Of a stretch of 64,000 nucleotides of DNA, positions 1-12,300 are shown piece by piece. Under the pieces are notes generated by a model, which worked only from the letters and a program-made list of their open reading frames with translations, did no database searches and had not been told where the DNA came from. The stretch is from Cyanoderma ruficeps (taxonomy: Eukaryota; Chordata; Aves; Passeriformes; Timaliidae): positions 8,163,089 to 8,227,088 of the forward strand of contig VZDJ01000219.1 of the NCBI GenBank assembly GCA_008694505.1, read 5' to 3'. The stretch's first letter is position 1. Each line of letters begins with the position of its first letter. Both the position numbers and the translations under genes were made by a program.

Positions 1-1486
1 GCTGGATGATTTAAATGGCTTAATTCAATCCCTAAAATATACCACTATCATTTTCAAAGCCAGCAATAGGAATCCATGCCAGGATATTCTTTAGTTGCCT
101 GGCAAGGTGCATATCTGCCTGGCAAGGTGCATATCAGCCAAGAAATCTTTGGGAGTTTTGCAGAGTTTCAGAGTTCAGGGTACCTTAATTTGAGGGTCAG
201 GTTACAAAGTCATTGCCAGATGTCTCCTTTGACTCCCTGGTGATGGGGTCAGAGCAATGGACTGTGTCCCAACACATTGGTGATCTGTACCTGTGTGTTC
301 CCACCAGCTGGGGTGGCACAGGGGCTCAGGAGCAGGTTCCTCAGAACCTTTACTCAGTCCCTGTGCCTGCTCCATCCCCACATCCCCCCCAGGGCTCCAG
401 TGGCATTAGCTCAACCTGCACTAGCACGTGTACAAGTAAACCCTGAAATGCAAACTAGACTAGAATGGAGGCAGATCTCTTGCTTAAAATCCAATCTAAA
501 TAAGAACGATATATGGATAATACTAAAAGTCCAGGGCAAACATTCCCACTAACTCTCCCACAGAATATGATGCATCTGTCAACAGACTCTCCCATCTGTA
601 TGCTGTTGGGAAATGAAACAGGGGCTTCTGGGGATCCCAAAACCTTACAGCTGAATGAATGACAGTCTGCACTTCAAATATTAATAAATCCCCTTCTGTA
701 TTTATAGCTCCTCCTTCAAACTCTTAAACCTATCCTCCTAATCCACACTGATTAACAGCAAAAGTGTCTTTAATCACGGGCAATCTAATTGAATTGTTTC
801 AATATCCGTGCCTGTAAACCATGACACAAGCTAACATTGCACACACATCAGCACAGTTTTTCAAAAGCAAAAGTGTATTGCCACCTTTCCAGAGAATCAG
901 CTCAGATCTGCTCCCAGTGCAGGATGTCTACTCCACTGATTGTCCTGGTAACCTGTAATAATCTCACAAAAATTAAGACCCTTCACTTAACAAATCTTCC
1001 TCATTAACTCTACTTCCCAGTGTAGGAACCAACAGCTGAGAGAGCAGCTCTGAGGGCAGAGGTCCTGCTCCCTGCCTTCCTTCAGCTCTGAATTCAATGG
1101 AACCTGTGCTGAGCCAACCCTGGGGCAATTCTGCCAAAACCAAACCAAACAAACTAANGGAAGGTTAATTTTTATTTGGGTTAACAAAAGGTTTCAGCTC
1201 TGGGCAGGGTCCAAAAACCATCAGATTCAACCCAGCACAGGCAGAGAGAGCAGAAGGGAACAGGGCACAGGCCAAGCAGTCCTTTCCTGTTTGGCACCAG
1301 TGGGTTGGACTCATGGAGAACCTGCCCTTTCCTTTAGAATGTGGCAAACACAGACAGAGACATCTGCCCTTGAGCCAGTTTGCAGACAAACATGAACTGG
1401 TTCTTATTTGAGAGGACTTGCAGTGAACAATTGCAGCTGCTGCCTGTGCTCAGCCCCACAGTTCCTGTGATGATCCAGCTGCAGCT
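1..1486. other. Unique non-coding sequence, no gene seen
   Basis: No recognisable gene or transposon. The part at about 660-860 is AT-rich with homeodomain-type cores (ATTA/TAAT), including TCTAATTGAATTG near 785, and could be a conserved non-coding element. The remainder is ordinary unique sequence. Frames here are short and of biased composition with no known domain. A single N lies at 1158. Confidence 0.6.
96..135. repeat. Perfect 20-bp tandem duplication
   Basis: The unit TGCCTGGCAAGGTGCATATC occurs at 96-115 and again, identical, at 116-135. Perfect identity suggests a recent slippage or duplication event and a possible length polymorphism. Confidence 0.95.
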
Positions 1487-1641
1487 TTCTTATCACAGAT
1501 TCTTATCACAGAATGTTCTCTGTTGGAAGGGACCCACAAGGATCATCAAATCCAACTGCTCAGGGAATGGCCATGTGGGATTACACCCACCACCTTGGCG
1601 TTGTCAGCACCAGGCTCTGACCTGCTGCACTCTCTCATCCC
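1487..1641 (-). mobile_element. tRNA-Ile-derived SINE with CR1-like tail (TguSINE1 type)
   Basis: Read on the minus strand, 1641-1572 follows a tRNA-Ile gene. The run from CAGAGCCTGGTGCTGACAAC through CGCCAAGG to a decayed B box (GGGTGTAATCC for GGTTCGATCC) and a GGCCA end matches the D arm, anticodon arm and T arm. From 1560 down to 1510 the sequence matches the common CR1 3' end (TGATCCTTGTGGGTCCCTTCCAAC). The element ends in a perfect 13-bp tandem repeat (1487-1499 and 1500-1512), as expected of a CR1-mobilised SINE. This architecture is known in songbirds as TguSINE1. The copy is old: the A and B boxes carry substitutions and it is unlikely to be transcribed as a SINE. The family name is from memory; the tRNA-Ile and CR1 resemblance is seen directly. 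Confidence 0.85.
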
Positions 1642-2762
1642 AGCCCGACTGGCTGCTCTTACAGACACAGCCTGAACTCAGCCCCTACCCAGGCCAGCAA
1701 ACAGCAGAACAGAGACACTTCTCTGCACTAGAGCTGCACTTCAACTCTGCACTAGTTAAAGCTGACCTGATCCCATTGGTTACACCATTTGGGAAGGCTG
1801 CAGGGAATGCAGAAGCACTGGGAGAAGCCATCTCTGAAGATGCCTAACCAGAGCTGAGTGATGGCTATTGAGAAATAAATACAGAAGGTGATTAATTTTT
1901 GAGGATAGAGAAGTCTTTTTAATGCAAAATGTCCTTGTCAAAATTGAATGTATCACCCACTGCAACCTAGATATTTGAGCACTTTATCCTGGTTTTAGCC
2001 AATCCCAGTCACTATGAGTACATCCATTATTCCTAAATATCCATCCAGTTTTGGATCCAGTTGCTGCATGAGACCATTACCAGTGCAATTAGCCTGGGCA
2101 TGTGCACACCAGGTCCAGTGTCCCAACGCAGACATAAAAGACTGATGCTCATAGAAGCAGCCAAACAAATTTTCTGCCTCATTTGATTTTAAAGTGTGTA
2201 ACAGGAAGATCTGAAAGGACATTTATTTTTCCTCAAATTGAAGTACTTTTAATCTTCCTTGGAAAGAAAGATTCTTCAGATGCATTCCTTACTTTCTTCT
2301 TTTTCTCCCCTCCAACAGCTGCCCCTCTGCTATTTTAACAAGCTCTCAGTCTCTTAACACTTCATTGCGTTCAAACATTTCTTAACAAGTGCCTAGAGAG
2401 AAAACAGGAAGAAGAAAAATTGTTATTTTCAATCCAGTCCCTAGTCAAAGTCTTACATTTTAACTGCACTTAAGATGAAATTCATTAGCAAATTATGGCT
2501 AAAGACTCAAAGCAGCTTTCTCAGAGATGATTCCCTGCAGTCTGGTTATTGAATATAAACATTTGTCCTTTGAAAACACTTTTTAAAAAGGCTATTCCTC
2601 TACAACAGCAACATTTCTCTTCAAATGGTTAATATTAATAATTCACTAGTACTGAAGGGATTCCAGCATTTTATTTCATTTTTGAGCTCGAGCTTTGCTT
2701 TTATTTGTAGAGGTTTAAGTCAGCCAGCATATAGCTGAGATTATGTTCACATAACAAGACCG
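1642..2762. other. Unique sequence; AT-rich candidate conserved block at 2440-2760
   Basis: No gene seen. At 1721-1731 and 1745-1755 the 11-mer CTCTGCACTAG is repeated with a 24-bp period. The stretch 2440-2760 is AT-rich, free of recognisable repeats and rich in ATTA/TAAT cores (for example TTAATATTAATAATTCACTA near 2630). Whether it is conserved cannot be judged without alignment. Confidence 0.45.
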
Positions 2763-2875
2763 AGATCATTGTGCAGTTAAGGCCCTACTAATACTCAGGA
2801 GCTGTAAGTTCAATTCTGCTTCTGGAGTACATGTGAGACCCTGGGGAAGTAATTTAATGGGTTTGTTCTCAAAGG
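2763..2875 (+). mobile_element. Fossil MIR/CORE-SINE fragment
   Basis: The sequence begins with a tRNA-like head (GTGCAGTTAAGG resembling the A box region, GTAAGTTCAATTCTGC resembling the B box). It continues into the segment GTGAGACCCTGGGGAAGTAA, which matches the MIR core 'tgtgaccttgggcaagtcacttaa', and then TTTAATGGGTTTGTTCTC. MIR-type CORE-SINEs were active early in amniote history and survive in birds as decayed copies. The order head, B box, core is intact. The family assignment is from memory of the consensus. Confidence 0.7.
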
Positions 2876-3365
2876 CACATTTCCTCCACCTTTTCTATTA
2901 GGTGATAAATAGAGCTCACCAGAAAACAAGACTTTAACACACAAAGCAAAAAACAGAAACAAAAATTTCCAGGATCATTTTTGTCCAAGATGCCCAGTCT
3001 TTTAATGAAACTGAAAGTCGTTATTATTTTATCCCATCTGTATAGGGTTTTGGAAGGGCTGGGGCTTCTAGGGAAGCAGGAAGCAGTATCCATTCAGTCG
3101 TGGATATTCTCTGTCAGAGCTCTGGGAAGTCAGGTCATTTCAACAAATCTGTCAAACTCAGGTTTGACAGCTGGAAAATTCCCCATTCAAGAAGTTCCCT
3201 GGGAGCCTTGTGTGCAAACTCCAGCTGCAGGTTCTTCAGGACAGAGATGAACTCTGGCTACCCAAATCTGAAGCTGTTAGCAGAGGGATACCTGCCTTCT
3301 GTTGACACCTCCATGTGCTAAATGATAGCGTGTGTCTCCTGAGGAACAGCTTCTTTAATATGCAG

Positions 3366-3467
3366 GATTTGCACCACGGAATCAGCAGGAACTTGTTGGC
3401 AGCAGCCAACAACTGTAAAAGCTGCTGCTTCCCGTAATGATCAGGAGGGAGAGGAGGCCGAGCACAG
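3366..3467 (+). other. Possible internal exon (102 nt)
   Basis: An AG acceptor after a modest pyrimidine tract (CTTCTTTAATATGCAG, ending at 3365) is followed 102 nt later by a good donor, CAG|GTGAGC, at 3468. One of three frames, starting at 3367, stays open for the whole block; the other two contain stops. The peptide shows no domain I recognise. The acceptor tract is interrupted, so chance is a real possibility. Confidence 0.2.
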
Positions 3468-3590
3468 GTGAGCTGGTCCTCTCCCCCAGGTGCCCGTGCA
3501 CACAGCACCTGCCACAGCAGAGTCCCAGCAGCTGACTGGGGGCAGAACTTCACAGAGAACGCCCTGGAGCACACCTTGTGCTCAGCCAGC

Positions 3591-3646
3591 ACCTGGAACA
3601 GCCCTGTGTTCAGCCAGGACCCGGAACAGCCCCGTGTTCAGCCAGG
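3591..3646. repeat. 28-bp tandem repeat, two full copies
   Basis: The units at 3591-3618 and 3619-3646 differ at only two positions. A third, diverged partial copy (GTGCTCAGCCAGC) precedes them at about 3578. It is a small GC-rich minisatellite without coding signals. Confidence 0.9.
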
Positions 3647-6600
3647 ACCCAGCACGTATCTCTGATGTGTGATAACAGCAGGTAAAAGCACAAGAGGAGA
3701 GCTAACAAAATTACAGTATAGGTGGGAAAGGCAGTTACAAGCTCAAGATAAGTTGAATGAAACATTTTTTAAGAGAGCCCAGACACCTCTGAGCCATGAA
3801 ATGATGCAAACAAAGGCACACATTCTGTGTAAGAGAAAGAGAAAATTTACATTTCCATTTAAAAAAAAATAAAGTTTAGGCTGCCTGTGAAGATTCTTAT
3901 ATCCTAAATAAATTATTTTCTGCTCCTCTTAAATTTCTTTGGGGAAAAAGAATATTTTTACTGAATGCACTTGTTAACAGCTATGAATCAGCCTTCAGTG
4001 AGTGACCTCATGTTGGTTTAACCTTCTTAATCCTACAGAAACCACCAGCAGGACAGTTTTGGCCATCAGCATCACCTCCAGGACAGAAGGGAGGAGACCA
4101 GCTTTGACAAGGTGGATGGTAAATAATGGCAGATCCCCCCCTATCTGAGATCATCTCTGCCTTTGATACTGAAAAATTTCTGGTACAACTGCAATTGTCA
4201 CTTACAGCAGATGACAAGATTTTTTAAATAAATGTTGACACCCTGACAAACTTCAATTTCAGACATGGAATTACAAAATAGTCCTAGGAGACTACTCTGC
4301 ATGAGTATATATCTAATTATAACCTTGGCCATGTCCAATTAGTTTTTAAAACACAGTTTTTAAACCACAGAATAAATTTGTTTGAAAGGAAAAAGGATTT
4401 TTTAAAGAACAAGATGTCTGTCATACAATTTTAACAAACTTCACACAAGAGGATGCCAACATTTTCTGAGCCATATGTGGATTTCTGTTGTCAGTTAAAA
4501 ATCTTGACTACCCCGTGGAGGAACTACTGAATAAAGCTGTTTATACTATAGAAGTAAACAAAAGAAATTTGGATGATTCTTTGTGTTTCATCATCATTAC
4601 CAACTTAAGGCGCTTTCAAACACATTAAAGTTTGTTATGTTCAAAACCCATCAAGTCTCATGAATAGGAACAGGCACAGATTTAATGTGATCTTTTGAGC
4701 CTGCACAGCTGACTGCAGAGCTGGAGCTCCTCGAGCCAAGAGCCATCTTTCCATGTTGTGATTACACAGTGCCTCTCACCAGGAGTCTATCCTTAAACCC
4801 CTCACTCCTCTGATGGAGGTTTCACCTTTAGGATCAACCTGGCACAGGACTGACCAGCCCTGAAGCAATTTCCTGGGACCCTGGTCTCCTAGGAAAGCTG
4901 AGGATTCAAACTTGTCATCACAGAAAAATCCTGAAAATGAGAAACTCCAGGGTGTCAGTTCCTCCCCCGTCACCATAAATACACAAGAGCAAGGGCCAAC
5001 ACCACAGCTCAGTGGAACTGAGAGCTGAGAGCCACAATCCAGCTGCCTTGGCTGGGGCAGCCCTTTAGTATCTCTGCAATTCCCCAGGCACTGCCCTCTG
5101 TTTGGAATGGGATGAGCCTGGGCAGCTTGTTCGTGCTCAGCCCCACACTCAGCACACAGAGCAGCTCAGCTGTCATAAAACCCATCCACAACAGCAGCCT
5201 GAAGGAACACCACTCTCCTTCCATGGCTCATTATCTGTGCTTCTGTATTCCTGGGACAGCTCAGCTCATCCCTGAGGGTGTGCCCAGAGTGCTGGTGGCA
5301 CTGGGAGCTGCTCCAGGGACACATTAAGTCAAAATCCTGGCAGCATTTGGGGCAGCTGCCCCTGCACTGATGGACTTTCCAAACACCAGAGGTTTTACAG
5401 TCCATGGTGGGATTTTAGCAGAAGTCACTGCCCTGCATCAGTGTTCACCTCAGATGTGGGGACACATTTCTGCTAGAGCAGATGAGAATGAGGTTAAGCA
5501 GAGTTGTTAAAGGTCTCAGCTAGTGTTTTGTAAAATGAGAGTACTGGGATTAGCGTCCTGGTCAATACCTGGCTCTGCTGCCTGTGTTTTTTCTGTTCTA
5601 ACTATGCCCTGTGGTTTCTGGGGGATGTGAATGTGTCTTTCCTGTGCTGGGCAGTGATTATTATCCCAGCTCTGGTCCAAGCTGCAGAAAGGACCACTCC
5701 TAGTTACCTTCTTGGGGTGGGTCTGATGTTTCTGAGATGTTGCTGGCATGCAGGTGCTTCCAAAAGAGGAGCTCCTGAGAGGCCATTTCCAGGCCTCCCC
5801 CTGACATTTGATGTTCTTGGCCACAAACACTTCTCCCTCCACCACTCCCTCCTCCTCATCCAGGGCACAGCTCAGTGCTTTGCCACAGGACTGCCCTTCC
5901 TCACTTCCCCACCATATCTTCTTCTCCATCCTCAGAAATGCAGCTCCTGTGAACTTCCATCTCAGTGTAGTCTGTCTGCATCACAGGCATTAAATGACAG
6001 CAATATACCAAGGGTTTTATACTCTACAGTGGATGCTGCAGTTAAAGTTTAGAGTCACTGTTTCAAATTCCTCTCCTGAATGACAAAAATTCCACTGAAT
6101 TTCTGCTTTTTAAAAAAATTTCACTGACAACAGCTTCCTTTCTTCCTTTAAAAAGGAATACCGATTTTTATCAAAACCTACTAAAATGCAAATCAATGAA
6201 TCTTTGCTATTTTGGAGAATGATAGTTATGAGTTGACAAACAGTCTACTCGCCTTCTGAGAGAGCTTGTCACAACACACATAAATTAACCCTCCCTCCCC
6301 CCCAAAGTACAGTAATCTAAAAAAATGGATTTTTCTTTTCTTTTCTTCAACTACAGCCCATGGAGAATTATCTTCTTTGCAGAGCTTCTTGTGATGTACT
6401 GCTGCTCAATCATGCATGCACCTTTGAAACAGCATCACAAGTTCTTCCTGACAGAAAGGAATGTGTTCCTACTCCAAGGTTACCTTTGTTCAAAATGTAC
6501 AATAGAAACTAGATGCTAATGAGAAAATAAATGCACAGCACAGTCTTTGGAAATGGCACTGCTGCAGCCATCACCTTGCCTGAAGCAATAAATTCCAGGC

Positions 6601-6933
6601 AAGCACAGACTGTATTTCTAAAATTTATCATCCCACAGACTAGCAAGCATTCATTGATTACATGTTTTTCTTTGAGTAATTGCCAATATCATTAATGTGT
6701 TCAAAATTACACTTAAAAAGAAAACACATTCTGAACGTTTTTACAAAGGAGAATATGTTGGAAGAGCCAAGACTAAAATTTCTCTGCCAGAGGAGGATCC
6801 TGACAAGTTCCCAGCCATAGTTAACTGGGACAAGCTCAGTAAGGAAGGAAGATCATGACTGAAGGGAGGAGCAGTGGGATCAGGGAGAAGCCCTCAGGGC
6901 TCACACTGGGCCAGCCACCACCCTCATGTGGGA

Positions 6934-7039
6934 CCCAGCCAGCAGCCCCTGCTCAGGGCCTTGTGGAGAAACAGAGAGCAGAACCTCCCAGCCAGCAGCC
7001 CCTGCTCAGGGCCTTGTGGAGAAACAGAGAGCAGAACCT
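6934..7039. repeat. 53-bp tandem duplication
   Basis: Positions 6934-6986 are repeated at 6987-7039 with no mismatch seen. Perfect identity over 53 bp implies a recent event and makes this the clearest candidate for copy-number polymorphism in the window. Confidence 0.95.
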
Positions 7040-8294
7040 CTGCAAGTGCTTCCAAGCAGGAGAGAATCCATCTCCCACAGCTCCTTCACCTTCTAGTTGA
7101 AGTGGGTTGTGTTTTTCTATAACTACCTAATTTCCATCCAGTTAACTTAACCCAAAATCGTTTTGGGAGCTTCCTGCCTCTTCATTCAGTGCAGAAAAGC
7201 CAGAATAAAATAATCTCTCCTTCAGACCTGTTCCTACAATAGCATTTAACACTTAGATCAGCCCAACCTTCCACTGAGAGCCAGGCCAAGGGCAGGGCAC
7301 AGCAGTGGCTCATTCCCAGATGCTACCAGGAACACCAGAGGAAAAAAGCAAGGAAGGGAAAGCACCTGATTTTCTCCCTCCATTTCAGAGGTGTTCCCTG
7401 GTCTCTGCCACACCAAGGAACGTCTGTGCACAACAGCCACATGCCTCCATCTGGCTGTCAAAGAATTGACTCTCAAATAATACAGAGGACACTGGTTAAA
7501 ATTCCAGATCAAGCAGGCTCCTCACCTCTGGGAGAACTGAACTAACAGTATTTCCCAGGGGAAGGGCTTGCCCTGCTTTCCTTAGGAAATTCTGGGGGTG
7601 CCCTTGGGTCAGTGAGACAGACACTTAGCAGAGAGAGGCCGTGTGGAAGCCCAACTTCATAACTCTCTTTTACTCTGATCAGAAGGGCCTTCTTGATCCT
7701 TCACATGCCCTGCCCACTTCACCAGGGCTTGCAGAATCAAAGTGAGACCTGGAGTAGCATTTGTTGCACCTACCTCTGACATATTTCTCACACTGCCACA
7801 GGATGTTTCCACAGAGATGCTTAAATCCTATCTTGAAGAGGCAGCAAAACCAGGAAAGCTCTGGATAGGACTGACAAATTTTTCTCCACACAGCATTATA
7901 GATAAGAAATAAGATGTTCATTTCTTGATTTTCACCACTGTATGAATGCCAAAGCTCTTTCATTTCTGAATATTATCATTAAACATGTCCTGAACAACTA
8001 ATTAGTATAAAAAGAACAAACTAGCCTGTCCACAATGCAGATAAGCATCTTTTGATGGAAGCATCTTTTTGGAAGAGGAATCTCAAGAAATCTTGAGAAC
8101 TTTAGATATATATCACATATTCTAAATTTAAGACTGAGTGTAGTTATTTTAATGCGGAACATTCAATCACTGCTCACCCTACAGAGCTTCCCCCATGGAT
8201 TTGAGTTTGAGTAATGTAGTAATGACAGCATTACCACTTGTAATAGAAAGAATCATTACAGCATCATTTTCAAGAAATTACTCTTGCAATTAGT

Positions 8295-8378
8295 AATAAT
8301 TCCCACATTCACCGTCAAATAAGTAACACTTTCCCCAATAATTCCCACATTCAGTGTCAAATAAGTAACACTTTCCTC
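8295..8378. repeat. 42-bp tandem duplication
   Basis: The unit beginning AATAATTCCCACATTCA is at 8295-8336 and 8337-8378. The copies differ at a few positions (ACCGTC against AGTGTC, and the end), so it is somewhat older than the 53-bp duplication. Confidence 0.92.
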
Positions 8379-8995
8379 TTTAATTTAATTTTCCCTGTAA
8401 ATATAGGGTAAGCAACTCTTCTCACTGTGTTTTAATACACCTGTCTTCTCCTATGTCTAAATAGTTCCTAATCCTCTACTTTTGAAGAGTGCCATGTCTA
8501 GTCAGATAATTTCACCAAGATCAAACTATGTGGTGTGTCAGGTTAGCAGGCAGGTAAAAACCCGAATTCCTCATGTTTGACCTGGTTCCATAAAGGACTC
8601 TAAACGGGAATCACGCCCTTCAGATGCATTTACAGCAGGAGAGGGATGATAGCTGAGGACAGTGTAAAACATCATCCTGTGTGCATCCAGTTGTTTGCAA
8701 TGGCTCCTAACTTGTCCTGGTGAATAGCATCTCATAAGAGTGTTGCTGTCTAATTTCTGGGAATACATTCCCATTTGCAAGGTTGATCCAAACCTGCTCA
8801 AGCTGTCAAGAAGAGCAGCCCAAATCCAGAGTACAGGCCTGGAGAGCATGTGGGAAGTGCTTTTACTTGTTCTTTTGAGCTCACACATTCCTCCAGGGAG
8901 GCCCAGTGAGGTCTTCCATCCTATTTTATCAGCTCTCCATCATGGGCTGCCCCTTCCAGTGGAATATCAAAGAACAATTTAGACAGGCAATTTTA
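8379..8995. other. Unique sequence, nothing recognised
   Basis: No gene, repeat family or clear regulatory motif was recognised here. Frames are short and overlap on both strands. Confidence 0.5.
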
Positions 8996-9306
8996 TAATA
9001 TCAGAGAACCATTAAGGTTGGAAAAGAGCTCTAATATGGAGTCCTCCCATTAACCCAGCACTGCCAAGGACACCACTAAGCCATATCTCTACATCTACAC
9101 ATTTCTTGAACACTTGCAGAGACATGGATTCCACCACTTCCCTGGACATCCTGTTCCAATGCCTGATCACATTTTCAGTGAAGAAATTTTCTTAATATCC
9201 AATCTAAACCTCCTCTGGCACAACTTGAAGCTGTTTCCCCTTGTGCCATCACTTGTTACATGGGAGAAGAGACTGATCCCCACCTCACTGCAACCTCCTT
9301 TCAGTT
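8996..9306 (-). mobile_element. CR1 LINE 3' fragment
   Basis: The left end (ATCAGAGAACCATTAAGGTTGG) is the reverse complement of the CR1 3' terminus. The body then follows the usual order on the reverse strand: GACATGGATTCCACCACTTC, CCTGGACATCCTGTTCCAA, TCTTAATATCCAATCTAAAC and TCCTCTGGCACAACTTGAAG. The fragment stops near 9306 and is 5' truncated, as most avian CR1 copies are. It has many substitutions from the consensus, so it is old. No intact reverse transcriptase frame remains. Confidence 0.92.
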
Positions 9307-12300
9307 AAACCTGTGCATGAGGTTTTTTGTAGCACAATGAACCATTAAGGCTCCAGACAAGGAGATCTCCATCTTACCAATACAAAGCAAGGATACAATG
9401 CAGTGCAGAGGAAGGATGAGAGTTTTTCCTGGTACTTTCAGTGAGTCCACTGGCAGAGGTTAACTTACAGAAACAATCTGATGTTCCCTGGTTGTTTATC
9501 CTGGATGAAAGTTTAGCAATTCACTCAGGTAAATGTTTCGTGCCAAGTTTCCTTGGTCTGTGCCATCCCACACCAGTCATACTCAAGAAACTGCTGTAGA
9601 ATTCAAAACATTGCAGTGCCTTTGTACTGCTACTCCCCAAAATGGCTGTAGCCAGCCCCCCTCACTGCAGGCATTGGGAGCCTGGAAGGCCAGGCACGGA
9701 TCTGTGATTTCTCCTGGCTGAGAGTGATGAGCCTTTTTCCATGGCACAGCCAAGGAGAAAGTGCTGAGCACAGCCCTCCATTTGAGACCCTGGCCCATTT
9801 TTACAGGGCCTAAGTAGGAGCTAAAGTCTTACCCTAGATATTGATGCTGAATTTCTGAAATGCTTTTCTAAGTTCTAAGCAGAGAGGGAGAACAAAACAA
9901 CCAACCTTATGACACAGCCCATGTAGCACATTAGATGGATGTGCCAATCTTATGTATAATTCTATTACATTTCCCTTCATCCCCCAGCTCAACTCTTTGC
10001 AGAAGCCCTCCTCAGTGAGATCTTACAGCTGCTTTATATGAAAGCTGATGAATACATTCATTGTTCCTACACAACTCCAAGGCATATAGTTCCTTAGTAA
10101 ATCAGACGTTCAATACACAGAGGAAAACACTTTAAAATAGTACAAGACAGAGTAAGAAATACTTGGATTACTATCAATAATTAAATAGAAACCATTGGCT
10201 AGTAAATCTGCTGATGTTCCTCATGTAGATTTTCCCCCACTTCACTGATGTTACCCAGTCTCTTTATTTCAGCTCACACTCCCTTAGGACTGCAGAGGAT
10301 TTTGAGCCATCACAATTCAGCTATCACATGCTCCCACGTCATGCAATCCTTCAGACACTAATCAAAAGCCAATTTATGGCTATTTCAGGTGCTTTGCCTG
10401 AACACTGTGAGCCTTTCCCAGATCCCTGCTGCTCTCATATTTGGAATCCTCCTCTGACTGAAACTAAATTTATCTCAACTTGACTGTAAGTGTTCCACTC
10501 TAGTGCCAAGCATAGAGGTACCACAGCTGCTAGGGTCCAAGCCTAGAAGGTAATCAGAGTCTTCTAGGACAAGTAACATCTTTCAAGAATCCATTCATAC
10601 AATGGGAAAGCACTGGGCCAACTGAGAGATACATGGGCCAACAACAGAGTTCTCCTTCCTGCTATCTATTCCTCTTGAATTTATAGTCAACAATCACATT
10701 CCCTCTTCAGCTTTCACTTCACAAAGCAGTAAAAGCCAAGCTGTTTCTCCTGTGAGCTCCTGAGCTCCCGTGAGAGCCTCAACCTCCTCTCAGGATTAGA
10801 AATTCCTTGTTCTTCATAACGAGACCATCACTCACAGCCTACCTGTCCCAGACTGGGATGCAAGTCCTCCACTTTACTCTTTCAAACAGGGAACAGCCCA
10901 GGGCCCACCAGAGGAATTCTGCCTGGAGGAAACAGAATTTCAAGCATCCTCTGGATTTTTTTTTTGTTTAATTTGCACAGTCTTATCACAAAGGAAAACC
11001 ATGACATGCTCACATTAACAATTCTAATATTGGTAACAGATGCATGTTGTCTGAGCCTGAGTGATGATTTTCATTGCATGATACTTAAAACAGCCTTGAG
11101 TGATTTGCTTCTGCTCTGTAATAGTATTCATAATTAGGGATCCACTTCTTGCCTCTTTCATTGTGAAAAACAATGTTTCCCAGCTTTAGCATTGATAGGA
11201 AGGAGTGGTGAAGGGCCTGTCACAAAAGTGATTAATGAAACAAGTAGGAATTCTGTTCCTGCACCACTTGTAAAAATGAATATGCAGCTTGCTTCATAGG
11301 AAGTTCTCATTCCTGGATGATTCTAACTCATTGCACTTTGTAAAGCCCTGAGGTCAGGTAAGTTTCTTTGCTACAAGTGAATGAAAAGAACTTGGCATTC
11401 TTCCAATCATAGTAAAATGAAAAACACTGAGATCTCTCAGAGCAATTTGTTCTAGCAGAGTGCTCAGGCTATGGGACTTGAGCACAATCCTGCAAGCAAA
11501 AGCTCTGCAAACAAAGCCCTGTATTTATGGCAAATCTCCTCCTCCCAGTGTTGGAATTCCAGCTTAGAAGTGCTGGAATTATTATCCATATTATCCATAC
11601 AAGGACCCGGGTCTGCTATGAGATTTTTCTGGTTTTTATCGTGCAGGGCAGTGGTGTTCATGACAACATTCTACCCAGAATCCTGGAGCCCAGGTAGAAG
11701 TAAGATGGAGACTGTGCTTGGAACCAGGTTTCTTTATTAGAAAAACAAGGAAAGGAAGTCCACACCCAAGGGAGTGTGAAACAGTGGCCTCAGTGGGCTG
11801 TGATTCCAGCTCCAGAATTTGCCTGCCCCCAAGACCAACTAATAAATCTTCCTACAAAGCAGCTTGGTCATTTGCAGTCACAGGGAACCATCTCTGCTCT
11901 GCCATTGCTTTGGACAGCACCCAGCATGAGGGGGGAAGAGGTAAGAAGGGCTGGAGAATGTTTGTTGTTGCATTTGTGTTGTGAGTATTTTGTTTACAGG
12001 GGCAATCACTATGCTCAGCAGGCCAAGCACAGTGTAAAGATCATAAGAAGAACTTGCCATGAATTAAAAATGATTGATTGTTAAAGATCCCATTTTCCTA
12101 TTCTCTCAGCAGCACGCAGCACAGCAAGGTAACTTTTCAAAGCAAGCCTCAAAAGTTCTGACACTTTATAAAATGCAGAGCCTGACCTGTTCAGCATTTA
12201 CATAGTTCACTGATCAATTAGGATGCAGCACTAAACAGCAGTGCTTGGAACACAGATATTCTCCACCTTGACCCTCTTTGACCTCCTCGTGCAGTAATGA

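Larger units (their letters stand above)
2876..8295. other. Unique non-coding stretch with small tandem repeats
   Basis: No protein-coding gene recognised. The segment holds a possible exon at 3366-3467, a 28-bp tandem repeat at 3591-3646, a strong isolated splice acceptor at 6356 and a 53-bp duplication at 6934-7039, each listed separately. AT-rich parts are 4220-4660 and 6050-6800. The others are mixed unique sequence. Confidence 0.5.

Noticed and set aside
11301..11357. Exon ending at CAG|GTAAGT (11358)
   Set aside because: Stops in every frame and no credible acceptor; retained only as a possible non-coding first-exon end.
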